From positions 857,501-887,500 of the forward strand of contig JACVTC010000023.1 in NCBI GenBank assembly GCA_016946835.1: 30,000 nt of DNA, given 5' to 3'. Positions within the stretch are counted from its first letter, which is position 1. Each line of letters opens with the position of its first letter. Shown here in pieces: positions 11,326-22,513 of this stretch. A program made the position numbers and the translations under genes. This DNA comes from Neocallimastix lanati (nom. inval.). Its lineage: Eukaryota; Neocallimastigomycota; Neocallimastigomycetes; Neocallimastigales; Neocallimastigaceae. The notes below the pieces were generated by a model. It saw nothing but the letters and a program-made list of their open reading frames with translations. It did no database searches and was not told the DNA's origin.

Positions 11326-11328
11326 TTA
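11255..11328. repeat. (TTTA)n microsatellite
   Basis: A tetranucleotide TTTA tract with a few C substitutions (TTAC). The plus-strand frame 11106-11357 is open only because TTTA repeats lack stops in that phase (a YLFI pattern); its first 40 codons overlap the coding-like island in another frame. Confidence 0.9.
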
Positions 11329-11369
11329 GTTCTCTCTCTAATTCACATTTCGTTTGAAACTCTTTTTTC

Positions 11370-11437
11370 TTTTTATCACTTGTTTATACTAATTTCCTTT
11401 CTATTGTACGGAAATTAGTATAAATAAGTGATAAAAA
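11370..11437. repeat. Long inverted repeat, 28-bp arms and 12-base loop
   Basis: The arms are 11370-11397 and 11410-11437. The left arm contains ATCACTTGTTTATACTAATT and the right arm its reverse complement with a single difference, which would be a G-U pair in plus-strand RNA. The loop is TTTCTATTGTAC. Unlike the spacer's simple repeats the arms are of mixed sequence, so this is not a by-product of A/T bias. It could be a small MITE-like element, an RNA hairpin or a replication-generated inversion. No target-site duplication is obvious. Confidence 0.85.
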
Positions 11438-11755
11438 AATTTTTGAAAAAATTTTATTTACGATTTAATATTAAATAGTGTCATAAATAGTGTTTAAATA
11501 TATATACATGTTTTTACATGAATTATAATGATACCATTATATAAGCGGTATAAATCTATTATATATTACTACTTATATAACGAATTTGTATATATATATA
11601 TATATACTATTTAAAACAATATATTATTTATCAAGTACTATTTGCTCATTTTGGTTAATTTTCAAATTATAATGTACCTCATTTCATATTATTAATATAT
11701 TGTTAATGATATATAATTAAGAAGAAGATAATAAGAAGGGCATAAACCACATTAG
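11438..11755. other. AT-rich spacer between hairpin and second island
   Basis: A/T sequence with TA tracts near 11590-11606. A small hairpin GATACC/GGTAT lies at 11530-11552. No gene seen. Confidence 0.5.
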
Positions 11756-11848
11756 CTACGACGACGACATGATTTAAAATATACAGGCTCATGCCAACAA
11801 GGTTTCAACTACGTTCCTCAGCCCTCATCATCATACTATATTTTGTAG
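11756..11848 (+). pseudogene. Coding-like island, possible terminal exon or gene relic
   Basis: Thirty codons followed by TAG read LRRRHDLKYTG, then SCQQGFNYVPQPSSSYYIL. The composition resembles a real protein C-terminus. The sequence just before it is ACATTAG, a plausible splice acceptor, so it may be a last exon whose upstream partner, perhaps the island at 11007-11170, has decayed or is not recognisable. No domain is identified. Confidence 0.3.
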
Positions 11849-11901
11849 CTTTAGCAATCTAATGTTATATAGATTGTTGTTGTAAAAATTTGTATCTATA
11901 A

Positions 11902-11941
<40 letters not shown>

Positions 11942-12274
11942 AAATAAAAACAACAATAACAAAAACAAAAACAAAAACAAAAACAAAAAAACAAAAAAAC
12001 AAAAAAAAAATAGTGTAAAATAGTGTAAAATAGTAGTAGTATAAATATACATATATATAACTTTTTTTTTTTTTTTTTTATTTTGATTTTTATTTATTAA
12101 TTTATATATAAATATCTTTCATAAAGAAATATTAATAATTTACTTATCTATTCTAATATAATTGTGTTTTTTTTTTTTTTTTTTTTGTTATTTTTTTTTA
12201 AAAATTTATATATATATTTATTTATTTAATAAATTATTTTTCATAGATATATATTTATTATTATTTTTATTTGT

Positions 12275-12309
<35 letters not shown>

Positions 12310-12956
12310 TAATAAAATAAAAATATTGAAAATATATATTTATAACTTTGATATTTTTATTTTTATTTTATTTTATTTTTTATTCTTTTTTTATTTATTT
12401 ATTTATTTATTTTTTTTTTTTTTTTTTTTTTTTTTTCTTAATTTATTTTTTTTTTTTTTTTTATTCTACTATCTACTATTCTACTTTAATATTATTTTTA
12501 TTATTTAATTTAATTTTTGTTTATTTTTATGAAAAGAAAAAGAAAAGAAAAGAAAAAAATTGTATTAATAAAACAATAACTGAATATTCTAAATATACTT
12601 TTTAAAAATATAAAAAGGATTACTTAATAATAAATTTAAAAAAAAAAATACGATTAAAACATAAAATATATATATATATATTTATATATATATAAAAAGG
12701 GAAGGGGTTAATTTATTTTATTTTATTTTATTTTATTTTATTTTTTTTAAAAAAAAACATATAATTATATTTATTATACGGATAAATATTTAATATATAA
12801 TCATTATGTACTATTAATTTATTTAATTCATTTCTTAATTATTATTTATTACAAATACATATATTATTATTATTATTATTGTAAAAATAAATAAATAATT
12901 TTATTTTAATTTTTTATTTTATTTTTATTATTATTTTTTTTTTTTTTTTATCTTTA
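11849..12956. other. AT-rich spacer and 3' flank of the Zds-like gene
   Basis: Homopolymers dominate: T-run 11904-11936 (33 T), an AC-rich stretch of CAAAAA units at 11948-12000, and T-runs at 12062-12079, 12168-12186, 12278-12295 and 12411-12436. (TTTTA)n lies at 12713-12742. Small frames here (11831-12052, 12326-12605) are homopolymer artefacts. The right end holds the 3' untranslated region of the Zds-like gene. Confidence 0.6.
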
Positions 12957-15900
12957 TTAATTATGTCTTCTAGATTTTGATCTAGATCTGCGTCTATCAA
13001 CACCTCTAATACGTGGAACACCACGACGAATACTATTCTTACGAGAAACATTATCATCCATATTAATAGTAAAGTAATAAATCATTAAATTACGAATAAC
13101 AACCTGCTGATGAAGTGAACGTCTAGAACGAGAAAGTTTATCCCATGATAATTTATATAAGGCTTTTTCAACTCTTGGATCAAAACGAGCATATGGAATA
13201 TCATCTTCTGGTTTATATATATGTAGTTTATCATTATGAGTTATGAATTGGTCATTACTATTAAAAGTACTATTACTATAATCACTACTAATAAAGGAAC
13301 TATCGCTATAATAATCACTATTACTTGTGTAACTTTCATCACTATCATAATTGGCTTTAATTAATTCATTAATATCAATGTTTTCCATACTGGGTATAAT
13401 TTGAAGATTTTCTATTACAACATTATTATTATTATTACTATCATTATAATTATTTAAGTTTTGTCCAGCATTATTAAATAATTCAGTAATTTCTTCTTCA
13501 AAAGTAGTATTTACTTGAGAATTATGATTTTTATAATTATTATTATAAAGATATTGAGATTCATCCATAGATTGTTGAATTTGTATTTGTTGTGAAGGTT
13601 GAAATTGTTTCATTTTTTCTTGAAGTTGAAGTTGCATTTCAAGTTTAGAAAGTTGTAATTTTTGTAATTGAAGTTGTTGTTGTTGTTGTTGCTGTTGTTG
13701 TACTAATTCTTGTTGAATTTGTAATTTTCTAAGTTGATTTTGTAACTCCATTTGTTTTTGATTTATAATATTTTGTTGTTGAACAGAGATTTGACGCCAT
13801 TCATTTTCTTTCTTTAAAAATTCTAATTCATCTTGAAGCAAATTATCCCTTGCAGAAAAACGTTCATGAAGCATACGTTCCTGTTCCGATTGTTGAAGTT
13901 TAATTTGTTCTGACTGTTGTTGAAGTCGAAATTGAAATTGATAAATAGCTTCAATTTTCTTTTGAATTTCCATGATAACAGCATTTAATTGATCATTATC
14001 ATAATCATAATCATAATTATTAATTATATTTGTTGTTTGTAGATTTCCATCGTTAATTATATAAATTTGTTGCATTCCAGGGTCTTGTGAACTTGAATTA
14101 TTATTATTCATAGATTCAGAAATAGTAACTAAATCATATAATGAGGTAATCTTATTTTGATTTTGATTTTGATTTTGATTTTGACTTTGATTAGTAGAAG
14201 ATGAAAGAAGATCCTCTTCTGTAAAGATTTCTCTCTGTTCATTTACTTCATTTCTATTTAATAATAAAATTTCATCTGAAATAGTAATAGAAGGAGAGGG
14301 TGATGGCAATTCATTCTTTAAATATAATTCGTTTACAATTTGCTTTTCATTAAGAGCAGATGAGAAAAGTGGACTTCCTGGTGATGAAACTAAATCAGAA
14401 ATTTCTGAGGAATGATCTTGGAAAATTTCTTCATGAGTATTAATATCAGCAACATCAGTTGAAATTTGAAGTAATATGGATTGATTTTCATTATCTAATC
14501 TTTCATTAATCATGGATAAAGCAGATGCAGAGGAAGAAGAAGAAAGTGAAGAAAGTGAAGAAAGTGAGGAAAGAGAAGAAAATGATGAAAGTGATGAATA
14601 ACTTGAACCTAATTGTTCTTCTTCTTCTTCTTCTTTTTCTTTATTTAAGGAATCTATCTTTTGATTTGGAATAGAAATAGCACTACTCATTTGATTTTTT
14701 ATTTTTCTTTCATTTTGTTCATTTTGACTTTCCTCTTTAGATTCTTCTTTATCAGTATCTTTATGCCTATCTTTTTCCTTATGCTTATCCTTATGCTTGT
14801 GCTTATGCTTATCCTTATGTTTACTCTTTTCCCTTTCCTTTTGTTTTTTCTTTTGTTCTTCCTTTACTTCTTTTTTCTTCTGTTTTTTTGAAACTGCTTG
14901 ATCGGAAATTGTTTTATTATCATGATTTGATTCACCTTTGTGACTAGCAAGTGAACTACGTCTTACTGGAGTACTTAATTCTACAGTAGTTTGAATTTGC
15001 TGCTTTTCTAATTGAATTCCTTGTTGATTTAAATTTTCCTGAACTTCCTCTTTTTGAACATCCTTTTTCTTCTTTTGTTTCTTATTCTTTTTGCTTTTAG
15101 TTCCAAAATATCTTATTTTCTTTAAGAGATTCTTATTTCTATTTTCATTGATTTGTTTTTGTTCCTTTAAACGATCATTATCTTCTTGACTAGCATAGCT
15201 AGACCACCAAATAGCCCAACCTGAACGTTTTGCCTTATGATTTTCTTCAACAATTTTTTCTAAATCTTCATCTCTAGTATATTCATAAATGGTTTTAGAA
15301 TAAGAAAGAGAAGAATCACTTTCAGGAATGCCAGTGATCTCTACGGTGGGAAGAATTTCATTATTAACTTCATTGATTTGAACCTTTTTCATGGAAGGTT
15401 GACTCAATTTTTCTTCATCATTATCTACAATTATTGAAGGCTGTACTGGGGAACTTAATAATTTTTCTTCAACTTCGTTTTTCTTATTTTTCTCTTCCAT
15501 AGCTGTTTTAATTGAACTTAATTTTTCCTCTTCTGTTTTCTTTTCTCCTTCAATTAATTCAGTAGATTTTGCTTTATCATCATTCTTTTTCTTCATTAAT
15601 TCATTGACCACCTTTGTTAACATTTCATCATCTTCCTTTAATGATTCAATAGTGGGTGTACTATATTGATAATAATTAGTAACAGGACCCTTAATTATTT
15701 TCGGTTTTATTTCGGTGGTTTGAGAACGAGAAGGAACACCTTCCTTCTTAGGAACTTCAAGAAGAGATGATTGTGGTTTAATATGACATGATCCTATAGT
15801 TTTAGAACGAATAATTGCACGAGATGACCATGACATCATACGATGTTGTAAATAGGAATTATTATAATGTTCCCAAATAACACGACTTCTTCTATAACGA

Positions 15901-18900
15901 ATATAATTTTTAGGATCAATTACAGGTTGTCCATTAATACTGTTATCAAGATTATCACGAGTAATAACATATGCACTTTCTGCAAAAGACTTCTTTCTTA
16001 TTGGAATTGTACCCAATAATTTTTCAGGTAAACTATTGGCACGATTAAATATCTTTGACGGGTGAACTTCTGTATTATTTTTAACGTCAGAGGACCAGAA
16101 AAATTGGGTATTATCTACATTATGAGTAGATGAATTTGAGAGACCTCGATCAATCAACTGTTTAACTTCAGTTTTATTAGGAATAAACGGTTTTTCATCC
16201 TTATTTTCTTTATTAATATCTGATATAGATTGTGGTAAAATAATTTTATTACCACGATCACTATTCTTTTTCAAAATCACTTCAATTTTTTGCATTGAGT
16301 CACTACTACTGATGGTTCCTGAATCCTTATTTTGTTTATCACCTCCAGAATTTTCTTTAGATCCTTTAACTTTATTTTCAGCTTGGTTTTCTTCTTCCTC
16401 TGTTTTACTTTCTTTAATTTCATTTTCATTCACTTCATTTTCCCTCATTTCATTTTCTTTTATTTTATTATCCTCTGTTTCAATTTTCTTTGCTTCAACT
16501 TCCTTCTTTTCAGTTACTATTTTGCTTTCCTTTTCTTTATCTTCAGTAACAACTGTTGATCTTTCAGTTTTTGTCGAATCAGATGATGATTCGGTAGTAC
16601 GAGAAACGGTATGCTCTGATGGTTTCTCGGAAAGATCATTTTGTGAAATTGTTGAAGCCTTTCCTTCCATAATTTCTTCTCTTGATATTGCTTTTTCTTT
16701 GTGTTGCTCTGAAGTAAAACTATTTTCCCCGACTGATACAACATTTTTGATAGAATCTAATGTTGGTAATGTAGACGATTCTTTTTCTCTTGGTTCAAAT
16801 AAATTTTCTACAGAACTATGAATTGCTTTTGATTTTATTTCTTCACTTTCACTGTTACAAACCTCTGCTTCTTCAATTAATGGTTTACCACCTAAAAAGT
16901 TTATAATATTTTCAAGAGAAGATGAATTACTAGAAAAAAACATGCTATTTAAGAAATCATCCTTTATTCCATCATCAAAGTCAATAACAGAATTATTACG
17001 ATCTATATTTGTATTACTTAAAACGGTGTTATCACCTTCAGTTTCATTGTTATTATCTTTGTCAGACTCATTATCAATACGTTTAAAACATTCCTCATAA
17101 AATTTATCAAAAAGAAAAAGACCGATATCAATATCATCTTTTTTTGCATCATTATTAGATAAATGTTCTTGACTTGAATTTAATAAATTTTGCTCTTCTT
17201 GATTTATTACTTGAGCAGCTGATTCTGAAACATTATTTAGTTCTTGATAATGTGTAGAATTCTTTGATGAATTTAATGAACTTTTAGTTGATAGATTTGA
17301 GTTACTATGATTTATAGAATCCTTTCTTTCAACAGAACCATTTTTGTCTATCTTAATGGAATGATTGTTTTGGATAGACGACTGAGTAGGTGTTCTATTT
17401 ATATTTTGTGAATGAGAAATACTCATCTTACGAAGAATTTCATCGGCTATAAATCGATCCTTTGATTTCAAAGTATTTCTCTTTCTCAAAATTTTCTTTT
17501 CCATTTCAATATTAAGACCTAAAAGTGTACTTGAATTTCTTTGAATTTCGGAATTTGATTTTTCGTGTTCGGAAATATTAGTTTTTTCATTTGATTTAGA
17601 TCCCTCAGCATCTTCCATAAAAAGAGGTATTGTAGTATCTGTATTAGGTTGACTAGCATCATTTTCACCATCATAATTATTCAGAACATGTGTATAAGAA
17701 TCCAAAAAATTAGAAAAAGCTTTTGATGAATTTAAAGTTTTCCTATTCAGTAAATCATTGTCATTTATTTGATCATTACTATTACTATTTATAATAGTAT
17801 TTATGTGTTTACTTGTACCTGCAAAATAGGTACTATCTTTACGATTTGGAATAGAAATAGAAATTGATTTAGGGTCTCCATAGCTACCATTTATTGAATT
17901 GATTTGATTATTACTATCTACAGGAATAGGGAAAGAATTACTACTATGTCGATATTCCTTACCATTAACACTTAAACCACAGAAACTTCCATTATTACTG
18001 GAATTTCTGCTATTACGATCATTTCCACTTTCACTGAGACTAACAGTATTATGACTATCAATATTTGATCTAGGAAGAGTTTGATGAACGGTATTGGTAA
18101 CTGAATTTAAGAACTGTGGATTATTCATATTTAATCTTTCGACTTCACTGATTGTATTAGATTTAGAAACAACATTTGGCGTAGCAATTGAATAAGTATT
18201 TGAAATGACAGGAACTGAATAACGTTGACTCGACGAAATTTTATTGTTATTCCGAATACGAACATCTTGTGAAAACGGTGATGTTAGCTGTGCAGTATTA
18301 TTATACATAATAGGTTGACTTGTAGGTGTTGACGGTGATATAGTGGACGTAGTTGGTGATCCATAAATCATATTATTATTTGTAGCTGACTGAAAGGTAT
18401 TATGTATGAATAGATTGCCATTTGCAAATTGAATAGAATTTTGAGGAGTTTGACTATGTTGATTAGTAAATAATTGTGTTGAATTAAGTGAATTGTTTGG
18501 ATTTTGATTAATAACAAGAAATGATGGTGGTGAAGAAGCCAATATGTTTGGAGAAACACAAATTGACGAATTGTCTAAAAGAGAATTCGTTTGAGAAATT
18601 GAAATAGGAACAGCACTAACTACTGGATAGGAGTTATGATCTTGATATTGTTGAGATGAAAAGGAAGAAGAATTTCCATTTCTATTTAATGATGAGGGAG
18701 AATATATTTGTGAATTATTATTATTATTATTATTATTATCATTTATATTTCCATTTAAAGATGACGTATTAATAGGAATATTATTATTGTACTTTGATAA
18801 ATTCATATGATTATCTAAGCTTATAAATTTATTTTTTATCTGTTGATTAGATTCCTTCCATGACTCATTAACATTATTAGCACCACTAATTGTATTATTC

Positions 18901-19109
18901 GAGGTAATTCCTATGGGTTCATTATAAATGATATTATCAAAAGATGCATTTGATGACACAGAATCTGATTGAATTTGATTTTGCATTGAAGAACTAACAT
19001 ATAATGCTTTCCTGCGTATTATACCACTATCTCTTTTTATTTCAATTCCTTCATCATTTGTAGAAGATATTTCACTAGTACTATTGGACTTTTTTGAATC
19101 AAAATTCAT
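12957..19109 (-). CDS. Very large Zds1/Zds2-like cell-cycle and polarity regulator, 2050 aa, single exon
   Basis: The C-terminal part at residues about 1974-2016 (13062-13190) matches the Zds_C family: VEKALYKLSWDKL followed by RRSLHQQV and NLMIYYF, the same spacing as the VERAIYRLS / RRPLRQQV / NFMY core known in yeast and moulds. In Saccharomyces cerevisiae, Zds proteins bind and direct the PP2A regulatory subunit Cdc55 and so control mitotic exit through Cdc14, as well as polarity; the same role is inferred here. The rest is mostly disordered: an Asn/Ser-rich N-terminal half; an E/K/N-rich helix (about 865-915); a conserved-looking basic/aromatic block, YIRYRRSRVIWEHY (about 1065-1080); GWAIWW (about 1295-1303) before a Lys-rich run; a Lys/His run (1427-1453); a Ser-rich run (1500-1527); a Gln-rich coiled coil (about 1700-1845) with poly-Q; and an Arg/Ser tail RRRSRSKSRR. 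It is much longer than yeast Zds1 (about 900 residues). The start is the first ATG of the frame. Confidence 0.8.
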   Translation of the reverse strand: MNFDSKKSNSTSEISSTNDEGIEIKRDSGIIRRKALYVSSSMQNQIQSDSVSSNASFDNIIYNEPIGITSNNTISGANNVNESWKESNQQIKNKFISLDNHMNLSKYNNNIPINTSSLNGNINDNNNNNNNNSQIYSPSSLNRNGNSSSFSSQQYQDHNSYPVVSAVPISISQTNSLLDNSSICVSPNILASSPPSFLVINQNPNNSLNSTQLFTNQHSQTPQNSIQFANGNLFIHNTFQSATNNNMIYGSPTTSTISPSTPTSQPIMYNNTAQLTSPFSQDVRIRNNNKISSSQRYSVPVISNTYSIATPNVVSKSNTISEVERLNMNNPQFLNSVTNTVHQTLPRSNIDSHNTVSLSESGNDRNSRNSSNNGSFCGLSVNGKEYRHSSNSFPIPVDSNNQINSINGSYGDPKSISISIPNRKDSTYFAGTSKHINTIINSNSNDQINDNDLLNRKTLNSSKAFSNFLDSYTHVLNNYDGENDASQPNTDTTIPLFMEDAEGSKSNEKTNISEHEKSNSEIQRNSSTLLGLNIEMEKKILRKRNTLKSKDRFIADEILRKMSISHSQNINRTPTQSSIQNNHSIKIDKNGSVERKDSINHSNSNLSTKSSLNSSKNSTHYQELNNVSESAAQVINQEEQNLLNSSQEHLSNNDAKKDDIDIGLFLFDKFYEECFKRIDNESDKDNNNETEGDNTVLSNTNIDRNNSVIDFDDGIKDDFLNSMFFSSNSSSLENIINFLGGKPLIEEAEVCNSESEEIKSKAIHSSVENLFEPREKESSTLPTLDSIKNVVSVGENSFTSEQHKEKAISREEIMEGKASTISQNDLSEKPSEHTVSRTTESSSDSTKTERSTVVTEDKEKESKIVTEKKEVEAKKIETEDNKIKENEMRENEVNENEIKESKTEEEENQAENKVKGSKENSGGDKQNKDSGTISSSDSMQKIEVILKKNSDRGNKIILPQSISDINKENKDEKPFIPNKTEVKQLIDRGLSNSSTHNVDNTQFFWSSDVKNNTEVHPSKIFNRANSLPEKLLGTIPIRKKSFAESAYVITRDNLDNSINGQPVIDPKNYIRYRRSRVIWEHYNNSYLQHRMMSWSSRAIIRSKTIGSCHIKPQSSLLEVPKKEGVPSRSQTTEIKPKIIKGPVTNYYQYSTPTIESLKEDDEMLTKVVNELMKKKNDDKAKSTELIEGEKKTEEEKLSSIKTAMEEKNKKNEVEEKLLSSPVQPSIIVDNDEEKLSQPSMKKVQINEVNNEILPTVEITGIPESDSSLSYSKTIYEYTRDEDLEKIVEENHKAKRSGWAIWWSSYASQEDNDRLKEQKQINENRNKNLLKKIRYFGTKSKKNKKQKKKKDVQKEEVQENLNQQGIQLEKQQIQTTVELSTPVRRSSLASHKGESNHDNKTISDQAVSKKQKKKEVKEEQKKKQKEREKSKHKDKHKHKHKDKHKEKDRHKDTDKEESKEESQNEQNERKIKNQMSSAISIPNQKIDSLNKEKEEEEEEQLGSSYSSLSSFSSLSSLSSLSSLSSSSSASALSMINERLDNENQSILLQISTDVADINTHEEIFQDHSSEISDLVSSPGSPLFSSALNEKQIVNELYLKNELPSPSPSITISDEILLLNRNEVNEQREIFTEEDLLSSSTNQSQNQNQNQNQNKITSLYDLVTISESMNNNNSSSQDPGMQQIYIINDGNLQTTNIINNYDYDYDNDQLNAVIMEIQKKIEAIYQFQFRLQQQSEQIKLQQSEQERMLHERFSARDNLLQDELEFLKKENEWRQISVQQQNIINQKQMELQNQLRKLQIQQELVQQQQQQQQQLQLQKLQLSKLEMQLQLQEKMKQFQPSQQIQIQQSMDESQYLYNNNYKNHNSQVNTTFEEEITELFNNAGQNLNNYNDSNNNNNVVIENLQIIPSMENIDINELIKANYDSDESYTSNSDYYSDSSFISSDYSNSTFNSNDQFITHNDKLHIYKPEDDIPYARFDPRVEKALYKLSWDKLSRSRRSLHQQVVIRNLMIYYFTINMDDNVSRKNSIRRGVPRIRGVDRRRSRSKSRRHN
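14515..14610 (-). repeat. In-frame Ser/Leu triplet-rich repeat within the Zds-like CDS
   Basis: The plus strand shows repeated GAAAGTGAA units, which on the coding strand give SSLSSLSSLSS ending in a poly-Ser run. Similar in-frame repeats in the same gene are the Gln tract at 13671-13702 and the (QN)n stretch at 14157-14187. They mark this CDS as rich in slippage-prone low-complexity sequence. Confidence 0.8.
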
Positions 19110-20981
19110 TTTTGAACTATTTTCTAATAAATATATATAATAATAATAATCAATATATTGTTTACTTATTCATAATTACAATTTATATATATATATTTTT
19201 CCTTTTTGTAAAAAAAAATTTTTTAAAATATCTTTAATATTTATTTTATAATTGTATTTGTAAATATTGGAGATATTAATTATAAATTAATATTTTAATA
19301 ATAATTTAAATATATTATTTTTAAATAAATTTTTTTTTTATAGTTTTATCTAATTTAAAATTTTATTAATACTTGAATTATACTGAGATATCATCTCTCT
19401 TTTTATTATTTCTATATTTTTTAAAAGTATTTAATATTACTTTTATATTTAATATTTTTTTTATATATTTTTGTTATTCAAATAAAAATTTCAAATATTA
19501 TTTACTTTTATTAAAATATTATATATATATGTAATATTAAATTTAACTATTTAATAATAATTTTAAATTATTAAACTTTATATTTTTTTATTATTGTATT
19601 TTACTTTTAGATATTTATTTTTTGCTTCATATAAAGATTGGATATAAAAAAAAATAAATAAATATTAAAGAGAATACTAGTTACTATTTTTACTAAACTG
19701 TAAATATAAGAACGAAAAATTAATGAATTTACGAAATAAAACATTTATATACTATATTGAAAAATAATTACCTTTACTTTTAATTTTCTTTTCTTTTCTT
19801 TTTACTTTATATATAGTAATAATTTTTTTTTTTTTTTTAATTAAATAATACTCAATAAATATATTTTAATTAAAAAAAATAAAGTATATTTGTATTATTA
19901 CCATATATTTTATAATAAAGATTATATCCCTTATTTTTATATTTTACTTAAATAATCCTGATTTAAAATATACAAAATATACAATATTCTTTGTTAAACA
20001 AAATAATTAAAAGTATAAAATAATTAATTTAAATAATTATTTTCTTAATTATTTTAAATCTTATAGATTTATTGTTTTATTGATAATAGACTATTCTAAA
20101 TAAGTATGTAATAAATAAGTATAATATATATTATTTCATAATAATTTTAAAATAAAAATTTTTTTTTTTTTCCTTATGAATTAAATATATTATTAATATT
20201 GTTTCTAAAACTAAATTCCTTCTTTTCTAATTAATTATTATAAAGAATAATATAAATAAAAATAAATAATAGAAAAAGTTTCAAAATATTTGTATTAAAA
20301 AATTGGATAATTTTTAATCTATTATTTAATTACTTTAAATTAATTATTTTTTTTTTTCAATTTGATAAAAAAAAGTACTAGCTTATTATATGTTAACTTT
20401 AATAGTTTTCAATTACTAGTAATAGTTTTTTTTTTTTTTTTATTTATCTATTTATTTCAGTTATTTATTGTTTTTTAAATTTTATATATAGCTATTGTTT
20501 TTTCTTTTGTTTTATTTCATTTAAATTCTCCTTTAATATATTTACTAATGATGATATATAAATATTATATTTGCAAAATTCGAGGTTTTTATTATTACTA
20601 TTATTATTATTATTATTTGATTATTTATAGTTTAGTTGTTTAAATTTTAATATTTCATGAAATTATTAAGAAAATTAGGTTCTTGTTATTCTGTTTCTGA
20701 ATAATTGAATAATATGAAATAATCTGTTTTATTTTGTTTTATTATTTCTTGTTTATTTCTAAGTAAGATCAATTGATATTAAATCAAAATATAAGATATT
20801 TTATCATTTAATAATCTCAAAATAAAGAATACTAAAAAATTAATATTATTTAAAAAAAAAAAGATTAATAAATAAATAAAAATAATAATAATAATATAAA
20901 AATAAAATAAAAAAAAAAAATTTCCTATCTCTTTAATAATTATGTAAAATTCACATTTTAATGGTTTTTTCGTTTTTGTAC

Positions 20982-21024
<43 letters not shown>

Positions 21025-22133
21025 TTTATTAAATATTATTTATTTACTTATTTATTTATTTCACTTTTATATTTTATATTTATTTATATATTAATTTATA
21101 TATTTATTTATTTATTTATTTTAAATTTTATATTTAAAATTTATATTTTAATTATTATTAATGTATATAGTAATAGTTGTAATAGTATTATAATGTATTT
21201 TTCAACTCAATTTTATATATTTATTAAAAATAATAATGATTAACCAATAAAATTACTATGTTTTATATATAAATCTTTTCTATAATAATATATATTACTT
21301 AATTTTTATATTATATATTATAAATTATTTGGATAATAGATTTTTGGTTGTACTAATGATGGAATTAAATTAAATATATTATTGGTATATTCATAATATA
21401 GAACTAAACGATTTAATTTAAAATTTAAATTTAAATTAAAAAAATTTAAAAAAAAAAAAAATTAATATTTCTTTAATTATTAAATATTTGTATAAAAAAA
21501 AATTTTATATTTAACAATTTGTATTGTTTTAAAAAATAAAAAAAAAAAAACTTTCATCATATTTTATATTATATAAAATAAAATTAACAAATTTATACAT
21601 TTATATTACAAACTAATTTATACTTTATTAATAAATTTTTAATTCAATACATTCTTAATATATTATCTTACTTTGTATAATAATACAATGAAAATTTTTC
21701 ATTTTCCATTTAGTATTAAAATAATTTGACAGAACAGAAAAATGTTTATAAAAAATATTTATATAAATTTAATTTCTAATTTTTATACAACTTAAAAACA
21801 ATTTAGAAATTCATATTATATTTTAAATATGATTAATGTAATCTGATAATGAAAGAGTAAAATGATTAATTGATTCTAATAAATTCATTTAAAGATATAT
21901 GGAATATAGTCTTTAATAAAAATCGTATTTACTTTGAATCAGTTGGTATAACTTTTATATTATTATTTTTAAATGTTGTCAATATTTTGGTAAAAAGCAT
22001 AAATATATTCATAATAAATTCAGTATGTTTATAACAAAAAAAATAAATAAATTATTTAAAGTTAATAAAAAAATTAAATATAAATAAAGTTCTGAATGAT
22101 AATTACAAATTTAATATATTAAATTAAAAAAAA
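19110..22133. other. AT-rich intergenic spacer upstream of the Zds-like gene
   Basis: The first several hundred bases are the presumed promoter of the Zds-like gene, but no recognisable element stands out from the A/T background. Further on are TA and T-runs (20985-21027), (TTTA)n patches (21030-21120) and simple sequence. No coding-like island, tRNA or mobile element was seen. Confidence 0.55.
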
Positions 22134-22170
22134 AAACAGTATCATAATATATTATATTATGATACTGTTT
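22134..22170. repeat. Perfect inverted repeat, 17-bp arms and 3-base loop
   Basis: The arm AAACAGTATCATAATAT (22134-22150) is followed by ATT and its exact reverse complement (22154-22170). The outer bases AAACAGTATCAT are not simple A/T, so the match is stronger than composition alone would give. It may be a hairpin or a small transposon end; the purpose is unknown. Confidence 0.85.
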
Positions 22171-22513
22171 ATATTTTAATTTTATAAAATTTTCATTTTT
22201 CATATTTATTTTGTGTATTTTAATTTGTTTTATAATAATTTAAATATTTTATTATTCAGAATTTATTATAAATTAAAGTTATTGTAAGTGATGTAATATA
22301 AATATACTATAGTTTATTTTACAAATAATAACACTATAATATAAAATATTCATTTCAATTAACGCTATTGGTTAATATCTTCTTCATTTTTTTTTTTTTT
22401 TTTTTAATTTTCAATTTTGATTTTTTTGTGTAACATTTTCAAAAAATAAATAAATAAATAAAAATAAATAAAAAAAAAAAGAAATAAAAGTAAAAAGAAA
22501 TAAAAAAAGAAAA
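22171..22513. other. AT-rich spacer
   Basis: A/T sequence with a T-run (22388-22405) and AAATA-type repeats near 22441-22512 leading into the tandem duplication. Nothing gene-like. Confidence 0.5.

Noticed and set aside
11106-11357. 83-codon plus-strand ATG frame
   Set aside because: The second half is the TTTA repeat and the first half is the wrong phase of a better coding-like island.
11731-11800. tRNA or H/ACA RNA suggested by GGCAT/ATGCC pairing
   Set aside because: No cloverleaf or hinge-ACA arrangement could be fitted, and the plus-strand protein reading explains the composition better.
14661-14891. 76-codon plus-strand hydrophobic frame
   Set aside because: Antisense shadow of the Lys/His-rich segment of the Zds-like gene.
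16312-16821. 169-codon plus-strand frame rich in Ser and Phe
   Set aside because: It is the antisense shadow of the Glu/Lys-rich part of the Zds-like gene.
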